From NCBI RefSeq assembly GCF_003298775.1, contig NZ_QNTQ01000014.1:1-64000 (forward strand): 64,000 nt of DNA, read 5' to 3'. The DNA comes from Rhodosalinus halophilus. Lineage in GTDB: Bacteria > Pseudomonadota > Alphaproteobacteria > Rhodobacterales > Rhodobacteraceae. Shown piece by piece: positions 1 through 8,840 of this stretch. The position numbers and the translations under genes are program-made. Position 1 is the stretch's first letter. The number at the start of each line of letters is the position of its first letter. The notes below the pieces were generated by a model. That model was not told the DNA's origin. It saw only the letters and a list, made by a program, of their open reading frames with translations, and did no database searches.

Positions 1-379
1 AATCCTACCCCCGCAACCAAACTTTCCTGCAAGATATCAAGGGCTTGGCCCAAGGCGGGGCGCGAACTGCGCGCCCATTCCGTGTTGCAGAGCCTTCCCG
101 AACACTCCCCAAAGATTCCAAAGGCTTACGATCAGCCCCGATTCCACCGTGCAACACGGATGCGACACGGGAGCGGGGCCGATGTTCGCGGTTCAACGTG
201 CTTGCCCACGCGCGGCCGCTGCCCTTGGGGTCGCTTCTATGCTCTGACGCTTCGCCGCGCAATGTGTCGACCATTGCGAGTGCAGCGCAGAGGACGTCGA
301 CCGCTGCCACGTCGGGACACTGGATCACTGACACGCGCGCCTGTGCGACGTCACGCCATGGCGTGCGACGGGGCTTGGA
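1..379. other. intergenic, no gene recognised
   Basis: I see no convincing gene here. Short open frames exist on both strands, but none shows a recognisable domain, a plausible ribosome binding site, or compositional bias towards protein. The right boundary is the stop codon of the MFS gene. The left boundary is the window edge, so the tail of a gene from outside cannot be excluded. Confidence 0.5.
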
Positions 380-1639
380 TCAGTCGGGCCGGTCGTCGCC
401 GCTCTCGGCCTGCTCGGCTGACCAGACACCTGCCGCCTCCACGGCCACAGGCGAGGCGGTGGGCAGTACGCCCAGGTAGCTTTCGGTGTCTTCGACAGGC
501 CCGCTCGCGCGCTGCGTCATGCGATAGAGCGCGTAGAGCGCGATGAGCAGAAAGGTGGCGCCCAGCACGATCCAGAAACCATAGGGTCCGACCGCCTGCA
601 TCGCCCAGCCCGCGGCCAACGGACCTGCGATCGCGCCCAGTCCGAAGGTGAAGACGAGCCCGCCGGAGGCGGCCGGCATGTCCTCGACCGAGAGGTAGTC
701 GTTGGTGTAGGCCAGCAGCAGCGCGTAGAGCGGCGTCGTCACGCCGCCGGCGAGGAAGGCCGCGGCCATCAGCAGCCAGAGATCGCCGCCCGTCGCCCAG
801 CCTGCCGCGCAGGAGGCGGCGCCGAGGGCTGCCGACCCGAAGATAAGCTTGCGCCGGTCCATCCGGTCCGAGAGCCATCCGATGGGAAATTGCAAGAGCA
901 GCGCGCCGGCGAAGAGCATCGCCACGAAGAGCGCGATCTGCGCGGCCGACAGCCCGATCTGCGTGCCGAAGACCGCACCCATGCCGGACTGGGTGGCGTA
1001 GACGCTGCCCAGCAGAAAGATGCCCACTGTGCCCAGCGGCGAGCCTGCGAAGAGCGTGCGCAGCGGCATCGGCCGCGTGACCTCTGCCGCGGGCACCGGC
1101 GTCGCCGACAGAAGGATCGGTGCGAAGGACAGCGACACGAGGATCGACGCGCCGATGAAGAGCACCGAGGTGCCCGCGTCGCCCAGCGTGAGCAGCCCCT
1201 GCGCCCCGATGATGCCCAGCGTCTGCGCGATCATGTAGGCCGACAGCACCGTGCCGCGCGTCTCGTTGGTGGAGGCGTCGTTCAGCCAGCTTTCCGCCAC
1301 GACGTAGACGCCCGACATGCAGAAGCCGATCAACAGCCGCAGCACCGTCCAGGCCCAGGGCTCTGCCAGCAGCGGAAAGGCGATCAGCCCGGCCGACATG
1401 AAGCTGCCGAGGGCCGCGAAGACGCGCACGTGCCCCACCCGCCGGATCAGGACGGGCGTGTAGCGCGCGCCCGACAGGAAGCCCACGAAATAGCCGGAGG
1501 TGACGACGGCGAGCTCCGCGGCCGAGAACCCCTCGATCCCGCCGCGCAGGCCGATCAGGGTGAAATGCATGCCGTTGCCCAGCATGATGAGCACGATGCC
1601 GAGCAGAAGCGCCCAGACCCCGAACAGCGTTTGAGACAT
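380..1639 (-). CDS. MFS transporter, YcaD-like (12 TM)
   Basis: This 419-residue integral membrane protein belongs to the major facilitator superfamily, in the YcaD-like group of presumed exporters or sugar transporters. The sequence shows about twelve hydrophobic segments in two halves with a loop near residue 200. The segment AESWLN at 115-120 followed by ETRG at 126-129 is typical of this group, and SDRMDRRK after the seventh segment is the MFS loop signature. The start is the ATG at 1639, which gives the N-terminus MSQTLFGVWA leading straight into the first membrane helix. It is on the minus strand with no coupled neighbour, so its substrate cannot be inferred from context. The family assignment is firm and the substrate is unknown. 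Confidence 0.9.
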   Translation of the reverse strand: MSQTLFGVWALLLGIVLIMLGNGMHFTLIGLRGGIEGFSAAELAVVTSGYFVGFLSGARYTPVLIRRVGHVRVFAALGSFMSAGLIAFPLLAEPWAWTVLRLLIGFCMSGVYVVAESWLNDASTNETRGTVLSAYMIAQTLGIIGAQGLLTLGDAGTSVLFIGASILVSLSFAPILLSATPVPAAEVTRPMPLRTLFAGSPLGTVGIFLLGSVYATQSGMGAVFGTQIGLSAAQIALFVAMLFAGALLLQFPIGWLSDRMDRRKLIFGSAALGAASCAAGWATGGDLWLLMAAAFLAGGVTTPLYALLLAYTNDYLSVEDMPAASGGLVFTFGLGAIAGPLAAGWAMQAVGPYGFWIVLGATFLLIALYALYRMTQRASGPVEDTESYLGVLPTASPVAVEAAGVWSAEQAESGDDRPD

Positions 1640-2009
1640 GATGCGGGCCCTCGCACTGTCGGATCCTCGTGTTGGCCGTCATCTGTCACGATCCTGTCGC
1701 CGGGGATGTTTCTGCAGCGCCGCATGGACATCCGTTCGCGACAGCCTTCTGGACGGTTTGCCTGTGGCGTGGCAGGACGACCCGACCGTGCGCGCCGCAG
1801 ACAACGCCTGGAGACCGACCGCGCCGGAGGGCAACGCTTCCATGGATCGGAGGCCCATCGTGCTCGAACGACGGGGCAGGGTCACCCGGCCATGTGGGCC
1901 GCCCGGCGTCAGATTTCGGATGGCCCTGGCGAGCGAGGACAGGGATGACAGCCGCTGCAAGAGATCTTCGTCAGATCCCGTGCCCGTCACTGTGCAGCCT
2001 TTTGGCAGT
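1640..2009. other. intergenic between MFS gene and tRNA
   Basis: This stretch of about 370 bases must hold the promoter of the MFS gene and the 3' flank of the tRNA. A minus-strand open frame of 103 codons (1679-1990) is present, but its translation is rich in Arg and Ser, matches no family I know and has no clear ribosome binding site, so I do not call it. I see no repeat or strong hairpin. Confidence 0.4.
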
Positions 2010-2086
2010 TGGTAGCGGAGGAGGGACTTGAACCCCCGACACGCGGATTATGATTCCGCTGCTCTAACCACCTGAGCTACTCCGCC
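2010..2086 (-). tRNA. tRNA-Met (CAU), elongator type, CCA encoded
   Basis: Read on the minus strand, the sequence folds as a complete cloverleaf. The acceptor 5' strand GGCGGAG pairs with CTCCGCT (a G-U pair at position 1-72), the D-arm is AGCTCAGGTGGTTAGAGC, the anticodon stem GCGGA/TCCGC encloses the loop ATCATAA, and the T-arm contains GGTTCAAGTCC. The anticodon is CAU. The discriminator A and an encoded CCA end the gene. The G1-U72 pair and body fit the alphaproteobacterial elongator tRNA-Met. Initiator tRNA would have an unpaired C1 and G-C pairs at the base of the anticodon stem, and tRNA-Ile2 has a different acceptor stem. Confidence 0.95.
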
Positions 2087-2212
2087 ACGAGCGATGTGCG
2101 AGATAGGCGAGCCGGCTGCGGGGGTCAAGCGGAAAAGGGGATATGTGTTTCGGGTGCGTGCACGAGTTTGGCGGCACGTAGCAACAACGCTGGTGTCTTG
2201 CGAAGTCGCATG

Positions 2213-2241
2213 GGTCTATCCCCGCGTGTGCGGGGGAACCG
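2213..2241 (-). CRISPR. solitary type I-E-like CRISPR repeat, no array
   Basis: A 29-base element whose minus strand begins CGGTTCCCCCGC, continues ACACGCGGGG and ends ATAGACC. The arms CCCCGC/GCGGGG form a hairpin around a 4-base loop. It resembles the E. coli type I-E repeat in length, hairpin position and the flanking GTTCCCC and GGGGATAAACC-like blocks. No second copy lies one repeat-plus-spacer (about 61 bases) to either side, and no cas gene is in the window. It sits 28 bases beyond the kynU stop codon, so it could alternatively serve as the hairpin ending that transcript, although no T-run follows it on the minus strand. The resemblance is seen; a function is not shown. Confidence 0.6.
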
Positions 2242-2269
2242 TCTGGAAGCCCCGGCGCAGGTTCCACGC

Positions 2270-3508
2270 TCAGGTGACCACAGTGCGCTTTCTGAACGCC
2301 GGCGCATCCCACCTTCGTTCGACGAGGATATCGCGCAGGCGTACGGCGGCCTGATACACTTCGGTGAACGTCAGATAGAGGGGAGCGAAGCCGAAGCGCA
2401 TCGTATCGGGCGCGCGGAAGTCCCCGATTACACCTTCGGACGCCAGCGCCTGCATGATCTCGAACCCGCTCGCGTGCCGGAAAGAGACGTGACTGCCCCG
2501 ACGATCGCAGTCGCGGGGAACCGCGAGTTGCAGGCCCAGGTCACGGCATTCGGTCTCTACCACCTCGATGAAGAAGGCCGTCATGCGCCGGCCTTTTTCG
2601 AACAGCGCCGCGAGATCCACGTCGTCCCAGATCGCGAGCGCCTCGTCCAGCGCGGCAAGGCTCAGGATCTGGGGCGTTCCGCAGACGAGTCGCCGCGCGC
2701 CGGGCGCGGCCGCATAGTCGCGCTCGAACCCGAAAGGGGCGAGGTGCCCCATCCAGCCCGACAGGGGCTGACGGACCTCGGGATAGAAGCGCGAATGGAT
2801 CCACGCGAAGGCCGGCGCGCCCGGACCGCCATTGAGATACTTGTAAGTGCAGCCCACGGCCATATCGGCGTCGGCCGCGACCAGGTCGACGGGAACCGCG
2901 CCCGTGCTGTGCGACAGATCCCAGAGCACCAGTGCCCCGGCGGCATGGGCTGCCGCGTTCACGGCGGCCATGTCCCGGATTTCGGCGGTGCGATAATCCA
3001 CATGGCTCATCAGCACGACGGCCGTTTCCGCGCCGATCCTGTCGGACAGGGCTTCGCCGGGCTCGAGGAAGCGAAGCTCTGCGCGCTCGACGAGACCGGC
3101 GAGCCCGGAGGCGATGTATGTATCGGTCGGAAAGTTGTCGCCTTCGGCAAGGATCACGCTCCGACCCGGGCGCAGGTGCAGCGCGGCGGCGAGACATTTG
3201 AAGAGATTGGCGGATGTGCTGTCACCCACGGCGACCTCGCCCCGTCCGACGCCGATCAGCGGCGCAATCCGGTCGCCCGCCGTCATGGGCAGATCGAACC
3301 AGCCGGCGCCGCCCCAGCTTCGGATCACTCCCTCGGCCCATTCCTTCGAGGCGGTGCGCGCCAGGCGGCTCGCGACCGAGTGCTGCATGAGGCCGAGGGA
3401 GTTGCCGTCAAGATAGATGACGCCGTCGGGCAGGATGAAGCGGCTTCTGAATCCCGCCAGCGGATCGGTCCGGTCGAGTGCTTCGGCGCGCGCGGCGAAA
3501 TCGGCCAT
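2270..3508 (-). CDS. kynU: kynureninase
   Basis: This PLP enzyme cleaves kynurenine to anthranilate and alanine (or 3-hydroxykynurenine to 3-hydroxyanthranilate) in tryptophan degradation. The 412 residues match the family length. Visible motifs are YLDGNSLGL at 32-40, the PLP-binding WDLSHSTGAVP at 196-206 with Asp197, and the lysine loop TYKYLNGGPG at 221-230 with Lys223 as the Schiff-base residue. The ATG at 3508 is chosen because it gives the conserved start MADFAARAEA; the open frame runs on upstream only because it overlaps kynB in another frame. The start lies one base after the kynB stop, so translation is probably coupled. It is the last gene of the minus-strand cluster. Confidence 0.95.
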   Translation of the reverse strand: MADFAARAEALDRTDPLAGFRSRFILPDGVIYLDGNSLGLMQHSVASRLARTASKEWAEGVIRSWGGAGWFDLPMTAGDRIAPLIGVGRGEVAVGDSTSANLFKCLAAALHLRPGRSVILAEGDNFPTDTYIASGLAGLVERAELRFLEPGEALSDRIGAETAVVLMSHVDYRTAEIRDMAAVNAAAHAAGALVLWDLSHSTGAVPVDLVAADADMAVGCTYKYLNGGPGAPAFAWIHSRFYPEVRQPLSGWMGHLAPFGFERDYAAAPGARRLVCGTPQILSLAALDEALAIWDDVDLAALFEKGRRMTAFFIEVVETECRDLGLQLAVPRDCDRRGSHVSFRHASGFEIMQALASEGVIGDFRAPDTMRFGFAPLYLTFTEVYQAAVRLRDILVERRWDAPAFRKRTVVT

Positions 3509-3509
3509 G

Positions 3510-4358
3510 TCAGGCTCCCATCTCGAGAATGTGGCGGAAGGTCGCGCTGCGAGGCCGAGCAAGCTCCTGAAGGATATCGAAATGATCGCGCCCCGGCACC
3601 CGCTCGACGGTGAGGCCGGGCAAGGCGTCTGCCCAGGCGTCGGCAAGCCCGGTGGTCTGACGCAGAAACGCCTCTGTCTCGTCGGCGCCCACGACGAGGC
3701 GCAGCTCCACCGGCGCAGGTTCGCGCAAGAGCGGCGACAGCCGGTCGATGTCCTCGCCGTCGAGGCCGAGTGCGGCATCGACATAAGACCCCGCGATCGG
3801 AGCGAGGTCATAGACACCGCTCAGCCCGACCATGCCGCGTATGCCGGGCAAGTCGCCGGCCAGGCCGCACACCGCCGCCGCGGCGAGATGCGCCCCGGCC
3901 GAGTGACCGACGAGCACCAGCCGGTCCGGATCGATGCCGTAGCCATCGGCCCTCTCTCGCAAGGTCCGCAGCGCGGTGCCCATCTCCTCCACGATGTCTT
4001 CGAGCCGGACCTCGGGCGCCAGCGAGTAGCCGAGGGCGACATGCGCCCATCCCGCATCGGTGAAGGCCCGGGCGGCGAAGCCGGAGCCGGCCTTGGACCC
4101 TTCCTGCCAGAAGCCGCCATGGATGAAGACGATGCAGGGCAGGGCGGTCCCTTCCGCGGGCGCGGTCACGTCGTAGAGCGCGCGAGGCCGCTTCCCGTAA
4201 CGCTCGTCCACCATGCGCCGGAGGCCGTTTCCGACAAGCCGCGCCGTCTCGGCCTCGTTGTGAAGCAGCTCGCGTTCCGCATCCTTTGCCGAGAGGCTCG
4301 GCGAAAGCTGACGGTCGAGCTCGATCCTGCTGATGTCGTCGAAGGAAACGCGCGCCAT
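3510..4358 (-). CDS. kynB: N-formylkynurenine formamidase, alpha/beta-hydrolase type
   Basis: This protein very likely hydrolyses N-formylkynurenine to kynurenine and formate, the middle step between KynA and KynU. The 282 residues form an alpha/beta hydrolase with the oxyanion motif HGGFW at 80-84, the nucleophile elbow GHSAG at 151-155 (Ser153) and a candidate catalytic His259 in RDHFDIL. This is the esterase-like (animal AFMID-like) formamidase rather than the metal-dependent cyclase-like KynB of many bacteria. Function therefore rests partly on its place between kynA and kynU: 2 bases separate it from kynA and 1 base from kynU. The symbol is used for function, not fold. Confidence 0.88.
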   Translation of the reverse strand: MARVSFDDISRIELDRQLSPSLSAKDAERELLHNEAETARLVGNGLRRMVDERYGKRPRALYDVTAPAEGTALPCIVFIHGGFWQEGSKAGSGFAARAFTDAGWAHVALGYSLAPEVRLEDIVEEMGTALRTLRERADGYGIDPDRLVLVGHSAGAHLAAAAVCGLAGDLPGIRGMVGLSGVYDLAPIAGSYVDAALGLDGEDIDRLSPLLREPAPVELRLVVGADETEAFLRQTTGLADAWADALPGLTVERVPGRDHFDILQELARPRSATFRHILEMGA

Positions 4359-4360
4359 GT

Positions 4361-5146
4361 TCAGTCGTCCGCCGCCATGACCTCGCCGCCTGCGTCGGCG
4401 GTGAGCTCGTTTCGGAATTCGAAGAGCTCGGGGAAGAAGACGTAGCCGGTGGTCGTTGCGAGATAGTCACGGAAGTAGGTACCGCCGGTGCCCTTGGCGC
4501 GGATACCGATCTGCCGGCGCACCATCAGGATGTGGTTCTGCCGCCACGACTGGAAGCGCCGGTCGATCTCGAAGGCCGTCTCGGCCAGCCTGAACAGATC
4601 GTGCCGGCGCCACCGGTCGCGGTAGACGTCGAGAAGCGTGGCGTCATGCCGCGCGAAGGCCTCGAAGAAGGCACCGCGCAGGGTCCGCGGATGCGCGCCA
4701 ATGAGGCCGGGCCACAGGCGCTCGGTGCGCCGCACGTAGTCATCGCCCGCAGTTTCGTGCAGGCCGATCATGACCTCGACCTGCCGGAACTGACGCGACT
4801 GCATGCCGGAGGCGCCGGTCAGCTGGCCGCGGAATTCGGCGAAATCCGCCGCGCTCATCGTCTCGAGCACGGTCCAGTGAGCCTCGGCGAGCTTCAGGAT
4901 CTCGGCTATGCGCCCCATCAGCCAGGTCGCCTGTGCGAGGTCGTCCGCGTCGAGGAGGGCGATGATCCGCTCGAGGTCGAAGATGATCTGCTTGAACCAG
5001 AGCTCGAGCACATGGTGCACGGTCACGAAGAGATGCTCTTCCGGATGCGGCGTGACCTGCCGCATCGTGCTCAGCAAATGGTCGAGCCGCAGGTGGTAGA
5101 TGTAGTCGAACTGCGCTTCGTCCGTCGATTGATCGTCCTCTGTCAT
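4361..5146 (-). CDS. kynA: tryptophan 2,3-dioxygenase
   Basis: This heme enzyme opens the indole ring of L-tryptophan to N-formylkynurenine, the first step of the kynurenine route. The 261-residue product has the family hallmarks: FVTVHHVLELWFKQ at 40-53 (distal-site histidine), SGMQSRQFR at 113-121, and WRQNHILMVRRQIG at 201-214, with His205 as the probable proximal heme ligand, followed by the glycine-rich GTGGTYFRDYL at 219-229. I chose the ATG at 5146; a TTG 30 bases upstream would place the AAGGAAGGGG ribosome binding site inside the gene. It lies 56 bases after the upstream sulfatase and 2 bases before kynB. Confidence 0.95.
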   Translation of the reverse strand: MTEDDQSTDEAQFDYIYHLRLDHLLSTMRQVTPHPEEHLFVTVHHVLELWFKQIIFDLERIIALLDADDLAQATWLMGRIAEILKLAEAHWTVLETMSAADFAEFRGQLTGASGMQSRQFRQVEVMIGLHETAGDDYVRRTERLWPGLIGAHPRTLRGAFFEAFARHDATLLDVYRDRWRRHDLFRLAETAFEIDRRFQSWRQNHILMVRRQIGIRAKGTGGTYFRDYLATTTGYVFFPELFEFRNELTADAGGEVMAADD

Positions 5147-5202
5147 CGTCTGCGCTTTCCCCTTCCTTCTCCACAAGTCCGGGCACCCGGCGCCCGCATG
5201 TC

Positions 5203-6816
5203 TCAGTTGCCCCCGTGCCCATCGCGCTCCGCCTCCGCGACGTCGTCCTCGTCGATGAAACCGATCCAGATGCCGGCGTCGAACTCGCGCGTCGACGCCG
5301 CCTCGATCTCGGCGTCCGAGCGTGTGACGCGGTTGTGGTGCCGGGTCGCCCAGTCGAGGAGCAGCTCGCAGAGCCGCGTCCGCACCGCCGCATGGTCCGG
5401 ATCGCGGCCAAGGTCGTGCAGCTCATCAGGATCGGCATCGAGATCGTAGAGCATGGGCGGAAAGCCCACGGCATGGATCATCTTCCAGCGCCCGTCGAAC
5501 ACCATGATCAGCCGACTGTCGGCGATCTCCTGTCCGAGCGTCCGGCGCGTGAGGCGGAAGGCGTAGTCGTATTCGCTGAACACGGCCGCGCGGGGCGTCT
5601 GGTCTGCGCCGCGGAGGGCGGGCAGAAGCGAATGGCCTTCGAGAATGTGCGAAGCGACCTCGCCCTCATACCAGTCGACGAAGGTGGGAACGAGGTCGAT
5701 CGCCTCCACCAGAGTCTCCGACACGGTCCCACGGGTGACGTCGGCCGCCCGGTCGGGATCGACGACAATGAGCGGAATGCGCACCGAGGCATCGTGGAAC
5801 AGCTCCTTTTCCCCGAGCCAGTGGTCGCCCAGATAGTCGCCGTGGTCCGAGGTGAAGACGATCAGCGTATCCTCGGTCAGCCCCCGCGAGTCGAGATGTG
5901 CCATGAGGCGTCCGATCTGGTCGTCGATCTGCCGGATCAGGCCCATGTAAGCCGGAATGACCTTTCGCCGCACCGCTTCGTCGCTGAAGGCTCTCGAGAC
6001 GCGGTGCTGCTGGAAGCCGGCGAGCACGGGATGCGCGTCCCGCCGTTCAGCCTCGCTTCGAACAGGGGGCGGGACGTCTTCGGGGCCATACATGCTGGCG
6101 TAGGGTTCCGGCACGACGTAGGGCCAGTGCGGCTTGATGTAGCTCAGGTGCAGGCACCAGGGCCCCTCGGTCTCATCGATGAACTCGATCGCCCGCGAGG
6201 TGGTCCAGGGCGTCTCGCTGTCGGGTTCGGCGACCCGCGCGGGTCGGTCGTTGTGGCCCAGGAGCCAGCCTGACAGCACTTCGCCATCATCTCCTTCGGC
6301 CGAATTGGCCCATGTTTCCCACGGGTTTTCGTCGTCGTAGCCGCGCGCGCGCAGATACGCGTTGTAGTTCTCCGGCCGACGCCGCCCTCGCGACGGGTAG
6401 AGGCCGTCGAACCGCTCCCACACCTCGAAGCCGCATTCCGCGACGCGGGCGCCGATCACCGAGTCCGGCGCGATGCCCAGCCGCGCCATGCCGGCGCGGT
6501 CTGCCACCATATGCGTCTTGCCGCAAAGGACGGATCGGACGCCGAGCGGTGCGAGGTGTTCGCCCAGCGTCATTTCGCCCACCCGCAGCGGGGAGCCGTT
6601 CCATGTCGAGCCGTGGCTGCGGACGTAGCGTCCGGTATAGAAGCTCATCCGGCTCGGCCCGCAGATCGGGGATTGCACATAGGCCCGGTCGAAGCGCACC
6701 CCGCGCGCCGCGAGCGCGTCGATATTTGGCGTCTCCAGCGTCGGATGACCCGTGCAGCCCAGGTAGTCGAACCGGAGCTGGTCACACATGATGAAAAGGA
6801 TGTTGCGTGCGGTCAT
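5203..6816 (-). CDS. sulfatase-family hydrolase, phosphonate-monoester-hydrolase-like
   Basis: This 537-residue enzyme belongs to the alkaline phosphatase superfamily and should hydrolyse a sulfate ester or a phosphonate/phosphate mono- or diester. The formylglycine signature CGPSR starts at Cys52, Asp12 sits in MCDQLRFD, KPHWP is at 228-232 and the metal motif TSDHG is at 322-326. The overall layout, including VGFPP near the C-terminus and RSHGSTWNGSPLRVGE after the active site, recalls the phosphonate monoester hydrolase/arylsulfatase group, which is promiscuous. It has no signal peptide, so it acts in the cytoplasm. Cys52 must be matured by a formylglycine-generating enzyme not found in this window. 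The start overlaps the tctA stop by 4 bases. Confidence 0.88.
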   Translation of the reverse strand: MTARNILFIMCDQLRFDYLGCTGHPTLETPNIDALAARGVRFDRAYVQSPICGPSRMSFYTGRYVRSHGSTWNGSPLRVGEMTLGEHLAPLGVRSVLCGKTHMVADRAGMARLGIAPDSVIGARVAECGFEVWERFDGLYPSRGRRRPENYNAYLRARGYDDENPWETWANSAEGDDGEVLSGWLLGHNDRPARVAEPDSETPWTTSRAIEFIDETEGPWCLHLSYIKPHWPYVVPEPYASMYGPEDVPPPVRSEAERRDAHPVLAGFQQHRVSRAFSDEAVRRKVIPAYMGLIRQIDDQIGRLMAHLDSRGLTEDTLIVFTSDHGDYLGDHWLGEKELFHDASVRIPLIVVDPDRAADVTRGTVSETLVEAIDLVPTFVDWYEGEVASHILEGHSLLPALRGADQTPRAAVFSEYDYAFRLTRRTLGQEIADSRLIMVFDGRWKMIHAVGFPPMLYDLDADPDELHDLGRDPDHAAVRTRLCELLLDWATRHHNRVTRSDAEIEAASTREFDAGIWIGFIDEDDVAEAERDGHGGN

Positions 6817-8348
6817 GAGGGTGAGGACGTCCTGTTCCGGGCTGCACGGCGACGGGCGCGTCGCGGCACCTCTATGCCCATCCACCAGATCACGAGCAGG
6901 GTCAGGACGAACAACGCCAGCGCGACGGGGTGCCCGACGAAGGCGCGCGGATCGCCATCCGTGAGTATGAGCGTCTGCGCCAGCGAAAGCTCGAAGCGCG
7001 GACCGAGAAAGAAGGCGATGATGAAGACGACGACCGGGTAGCCCAGGCTGCGCATCGCGTACCCCAGAAGCGCCGCGCCAAGCATGACATGGATCCCGAT
7101 CATCCCGCCTGCCGCGAGATAGGCCCCGACGAGGCAAAGGATCATCGCCGTCGCATAGATCAGCGCGGCCGGCGCGGTGATGATCCGCGCCCAGAGACGC
7201 AGGCCGAAGAGGCCGATTCCGAAATTGAGCATGTTCGCAAGGATCATCGCGCCGAACAGGCCGTAGATCAGCCGGCCCTGCTCCTCGAAGAGCAACGGAC
7301 CGGGCTGAATGCCCTGGATGATGAACGCCCCGATGAGCAGCGCCGACGAGGCGCTGCCCGGCAGACCGAGCGTGAGCAGCGGGATGAAATCGGCGCCGGC
7401 CACTGCGCTGTTGGCGGATTCCGTGGCCGCCACGCCCTTGATGTTGCCCTTGCCGAAGCTCTCCGGGTTCTCGGCGGCCTGTTTGGCGGAGGCATAGCTG
7501 AGAAAGGCGGCCGCGGTGGAGCCTGCCCCTGGGATCGCGCCGATCGCCGTTCCGAAGAGCGCACCGCGCATCAGCGCGAAGCGGCACGACCAGTATTCGG
7601 CCCAGGACACGCGCCTGTCTTCGGCCGGCTGCTTGGGGTCGAAATGCACGGTGGGGCGGCCTCCCGTCCGGGTCTCCGCCACGCGGCGGAAGATCTCGGA
7701 GACGGCCAGTGCCCCGATCGCCACAGAGGCCACCGGCAGGCCGTCGAAAAGCTCGAACTCGCCGAAGATGAGCCGGGGCGAGGCATGTTCGGGGTCGGCC
7801 CCGACCGATGCGAGCAGTATCCCGAGCGCAACCGCAATCAGCCCCTTGGTCACCGAGTCCCCGAGCAGGCCGGCGATCACGGAGAAGGCGAAGATCATCA
7901 GGGCGAAGATCTCCACCGGCCCCATTTTCAGGGCGACCGCGGCGAGCGGGACAGCCACGGTGATCAGCACGATGTCGCTGAAGGTGTCGCCGGTGATGGA
8001 GGAATAGAGCGCCATGCGCAGCGCCTTCAGCGGCTTGCCCTGTTTCGTCATCGGGTAGCCGTCGAGAGCCGTGGCGGCGGCATCAGGCGTGCCCGGGGTG
8101 TTGATCAGGATCGCCGGGATCGCACCACCCACCGAACCGCCCTTGTTGATCCCGACCAGGAACCCGATCGCGGCAAGCGGCTGCATCACGAAGGTGAACG
8201 GGATGGCGATCGCCATGGTGATGACCGGCCCGATCCCGGGCATGGCGCCCACGAACTGGCCCAGCAGGACGCCACAGGCGATGAACAGCAGATTTGTCGG
8301 AGCGAAGACGTCGCCGAATCCTGCGACAACGGTGGCGAGATCGATCAT
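6813..8348 (-). CDS. tctA: TTT transporter large permease, TctA family
   Basis: This is the large membrane subunit of a tripartite tricarboxylate-type (TTT) secondary importer, which takes up organic anions delivered by a periplasmic binding protein and driven by an ion gradient. The 511 residues contain about eleven to twelve membrane segments and two family glycine-rich repeats: PGIGPVITMAIAIPF near residue 40 with NTPGTPDAAATALDGYP near 85, and IGAIPGAGSTAAAFLSYA near 270. It begins 11 bases after tctB and its stop overlaps the start of the downstream sulfatase, an arrangement that ties that hydrolase to the imported substrate. The substrate itself cannot be read from sequence. Confidence 0.95.
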   Translation of the reverse strand: MIDLATVVAGFGDVFAPTNLLFIACGVLLGQFVGAMPGIGPVITMAIAIPFTFVMQPLAAIGFLVGINKGGSVGGAIPAILINTPGTPDAAATALDGYPMTKQGKPLKALRMALYSSITGDTFSDIVLITVAVPLAAVALKMGPVEIFALMIFAFSVIAGLLGDSVTKGLIAVALGILLASVGADPEHASPRLIFGEFELFDGLPVASVAIGALAVSEIFRRVAETRTGGRPTVHFDPKQPAEDRRVSWAEYWSCRFALMRGALFGTAIGAIPGAGSTAAAFLSYASAKQAAENPESFGKGNIKGVAATESANSAVAGADFIPLLTLGLPGSASSALLIGAFIIQGIQPGPLLFEEQGRLIYGLFGAMILANMLNFGIGLFGLRLWARIITAPAALIYATAMILCLVGAYLAAGGMIGIHVMLGAALLGYAMRSLGYPVVVFIIAFFLGPRFELSLAQTLILTDGDPRAFVGHPVALALFVLTLLVIWWMGIEVPRRARRRAARNRTSSPS

Positions 8349-8358
8349 GGCCTGCGTC

Positions 8359-8787
8359 CTAGGGCAACGATCGGTCGAGCAGCCGTGTGACCACCAGCCA
8401 TAGTCCCGGCGGGATCACGGCGACGCTCAGGATCAGCCAGGGCAGCCGGCGCTCGCCCATGAAAAGGCAAAGCGCCAGCGCCAGCCCCGCCGATACGGGG
8501 AGGAAGCCGACGCGCGGCAGTGCCAGAACCGCCAGCGTGACGGTGACGAAGACGGCGAGCGCCCGCACCAAACCGCGCGGCGAAGGCGCGTCCACGGGTC
8601 TCGCAGCCGGAAGCAGCAGCTGCACGGCGGCCAGCGTGACGATGGCCAGCGCAGCGATCTGGGGGATCGTGCGCGGGTTCAGCGTTCCGTAGTCGATATC
8701 CTCGACCTGAGTCGGTATCGCGACCCGGTAGACCGCGAGCCCGGCGAGCAGCAGGCCGAGCGTCGTGAGCCTCTCGATCACCACCAT
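8359..8787 (-). CDS. tctB: TTT transporter small permease, TctB family
   Basis: This is the small membrane subunit of the same TTT importer. The 142 residues contain four hydrophobic helices, with a periplasmic loop after the first that holds DIDYGTLNPRTIPQ, the usual conserved stretch of TctB proteins (a GT/LGPGxxP-like region). It lies between tctC and tctA, with a 10-base gap to tctA and a 53-base gap from tctC. TctB sequences are poorly conserved, so the call relies on topology, length and gene order as well as sequence. Confidence 0.9.
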   Translation of the reverse strand: MVVIERLTTLGLLLAGLAVYRVAIPTQVEDIDYGTLNPRTIPQIAALAIVTLAAVQLLLPAARPVDAPSPRGLVRALAVFVTVTLAVLALPRVGFLPVSAGLALALCLFMGERRLPWLILSVAVIPPGLWLVVTRLLDRSLP

Positions 8788-8840
8788 GACGCGCCCTCCG
8801 GTCCGGACGCGGGCCGACGAGGGCGCCGGCCCGCGAAGGC

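Noticed and set aside
1679-1990. 103-codon minus-strand frame upstream of the MFS gene
   Set aside because: No family resemblance, no ribosome binding site and an Arg/Ser-biased composition; treated as chance.
2213-2241. Reading the repeat as part of a full CRISPR array
   Set aside because: Positions one repeat-plus-spacer away on either side show no second copy and no cas genes are present, so only a single repeat is claimed.
2096-3613. 505-codon plus-strand open frame opposite kynU
   Set aside because: It is a GC-driven shadow of kynU: no domain, no ribosome binding site, and it reads through the CRISPR-like repeat. The minus strand has a complete kynureninase.
3509-3817. Extra N-terminal 103 codons before kynureninase
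   Set aside because: This in-frame extension overlaps kynB in another frame and encodes Arg/Ser-rich noise; the ATG at 3508 gives the family N-terminus.
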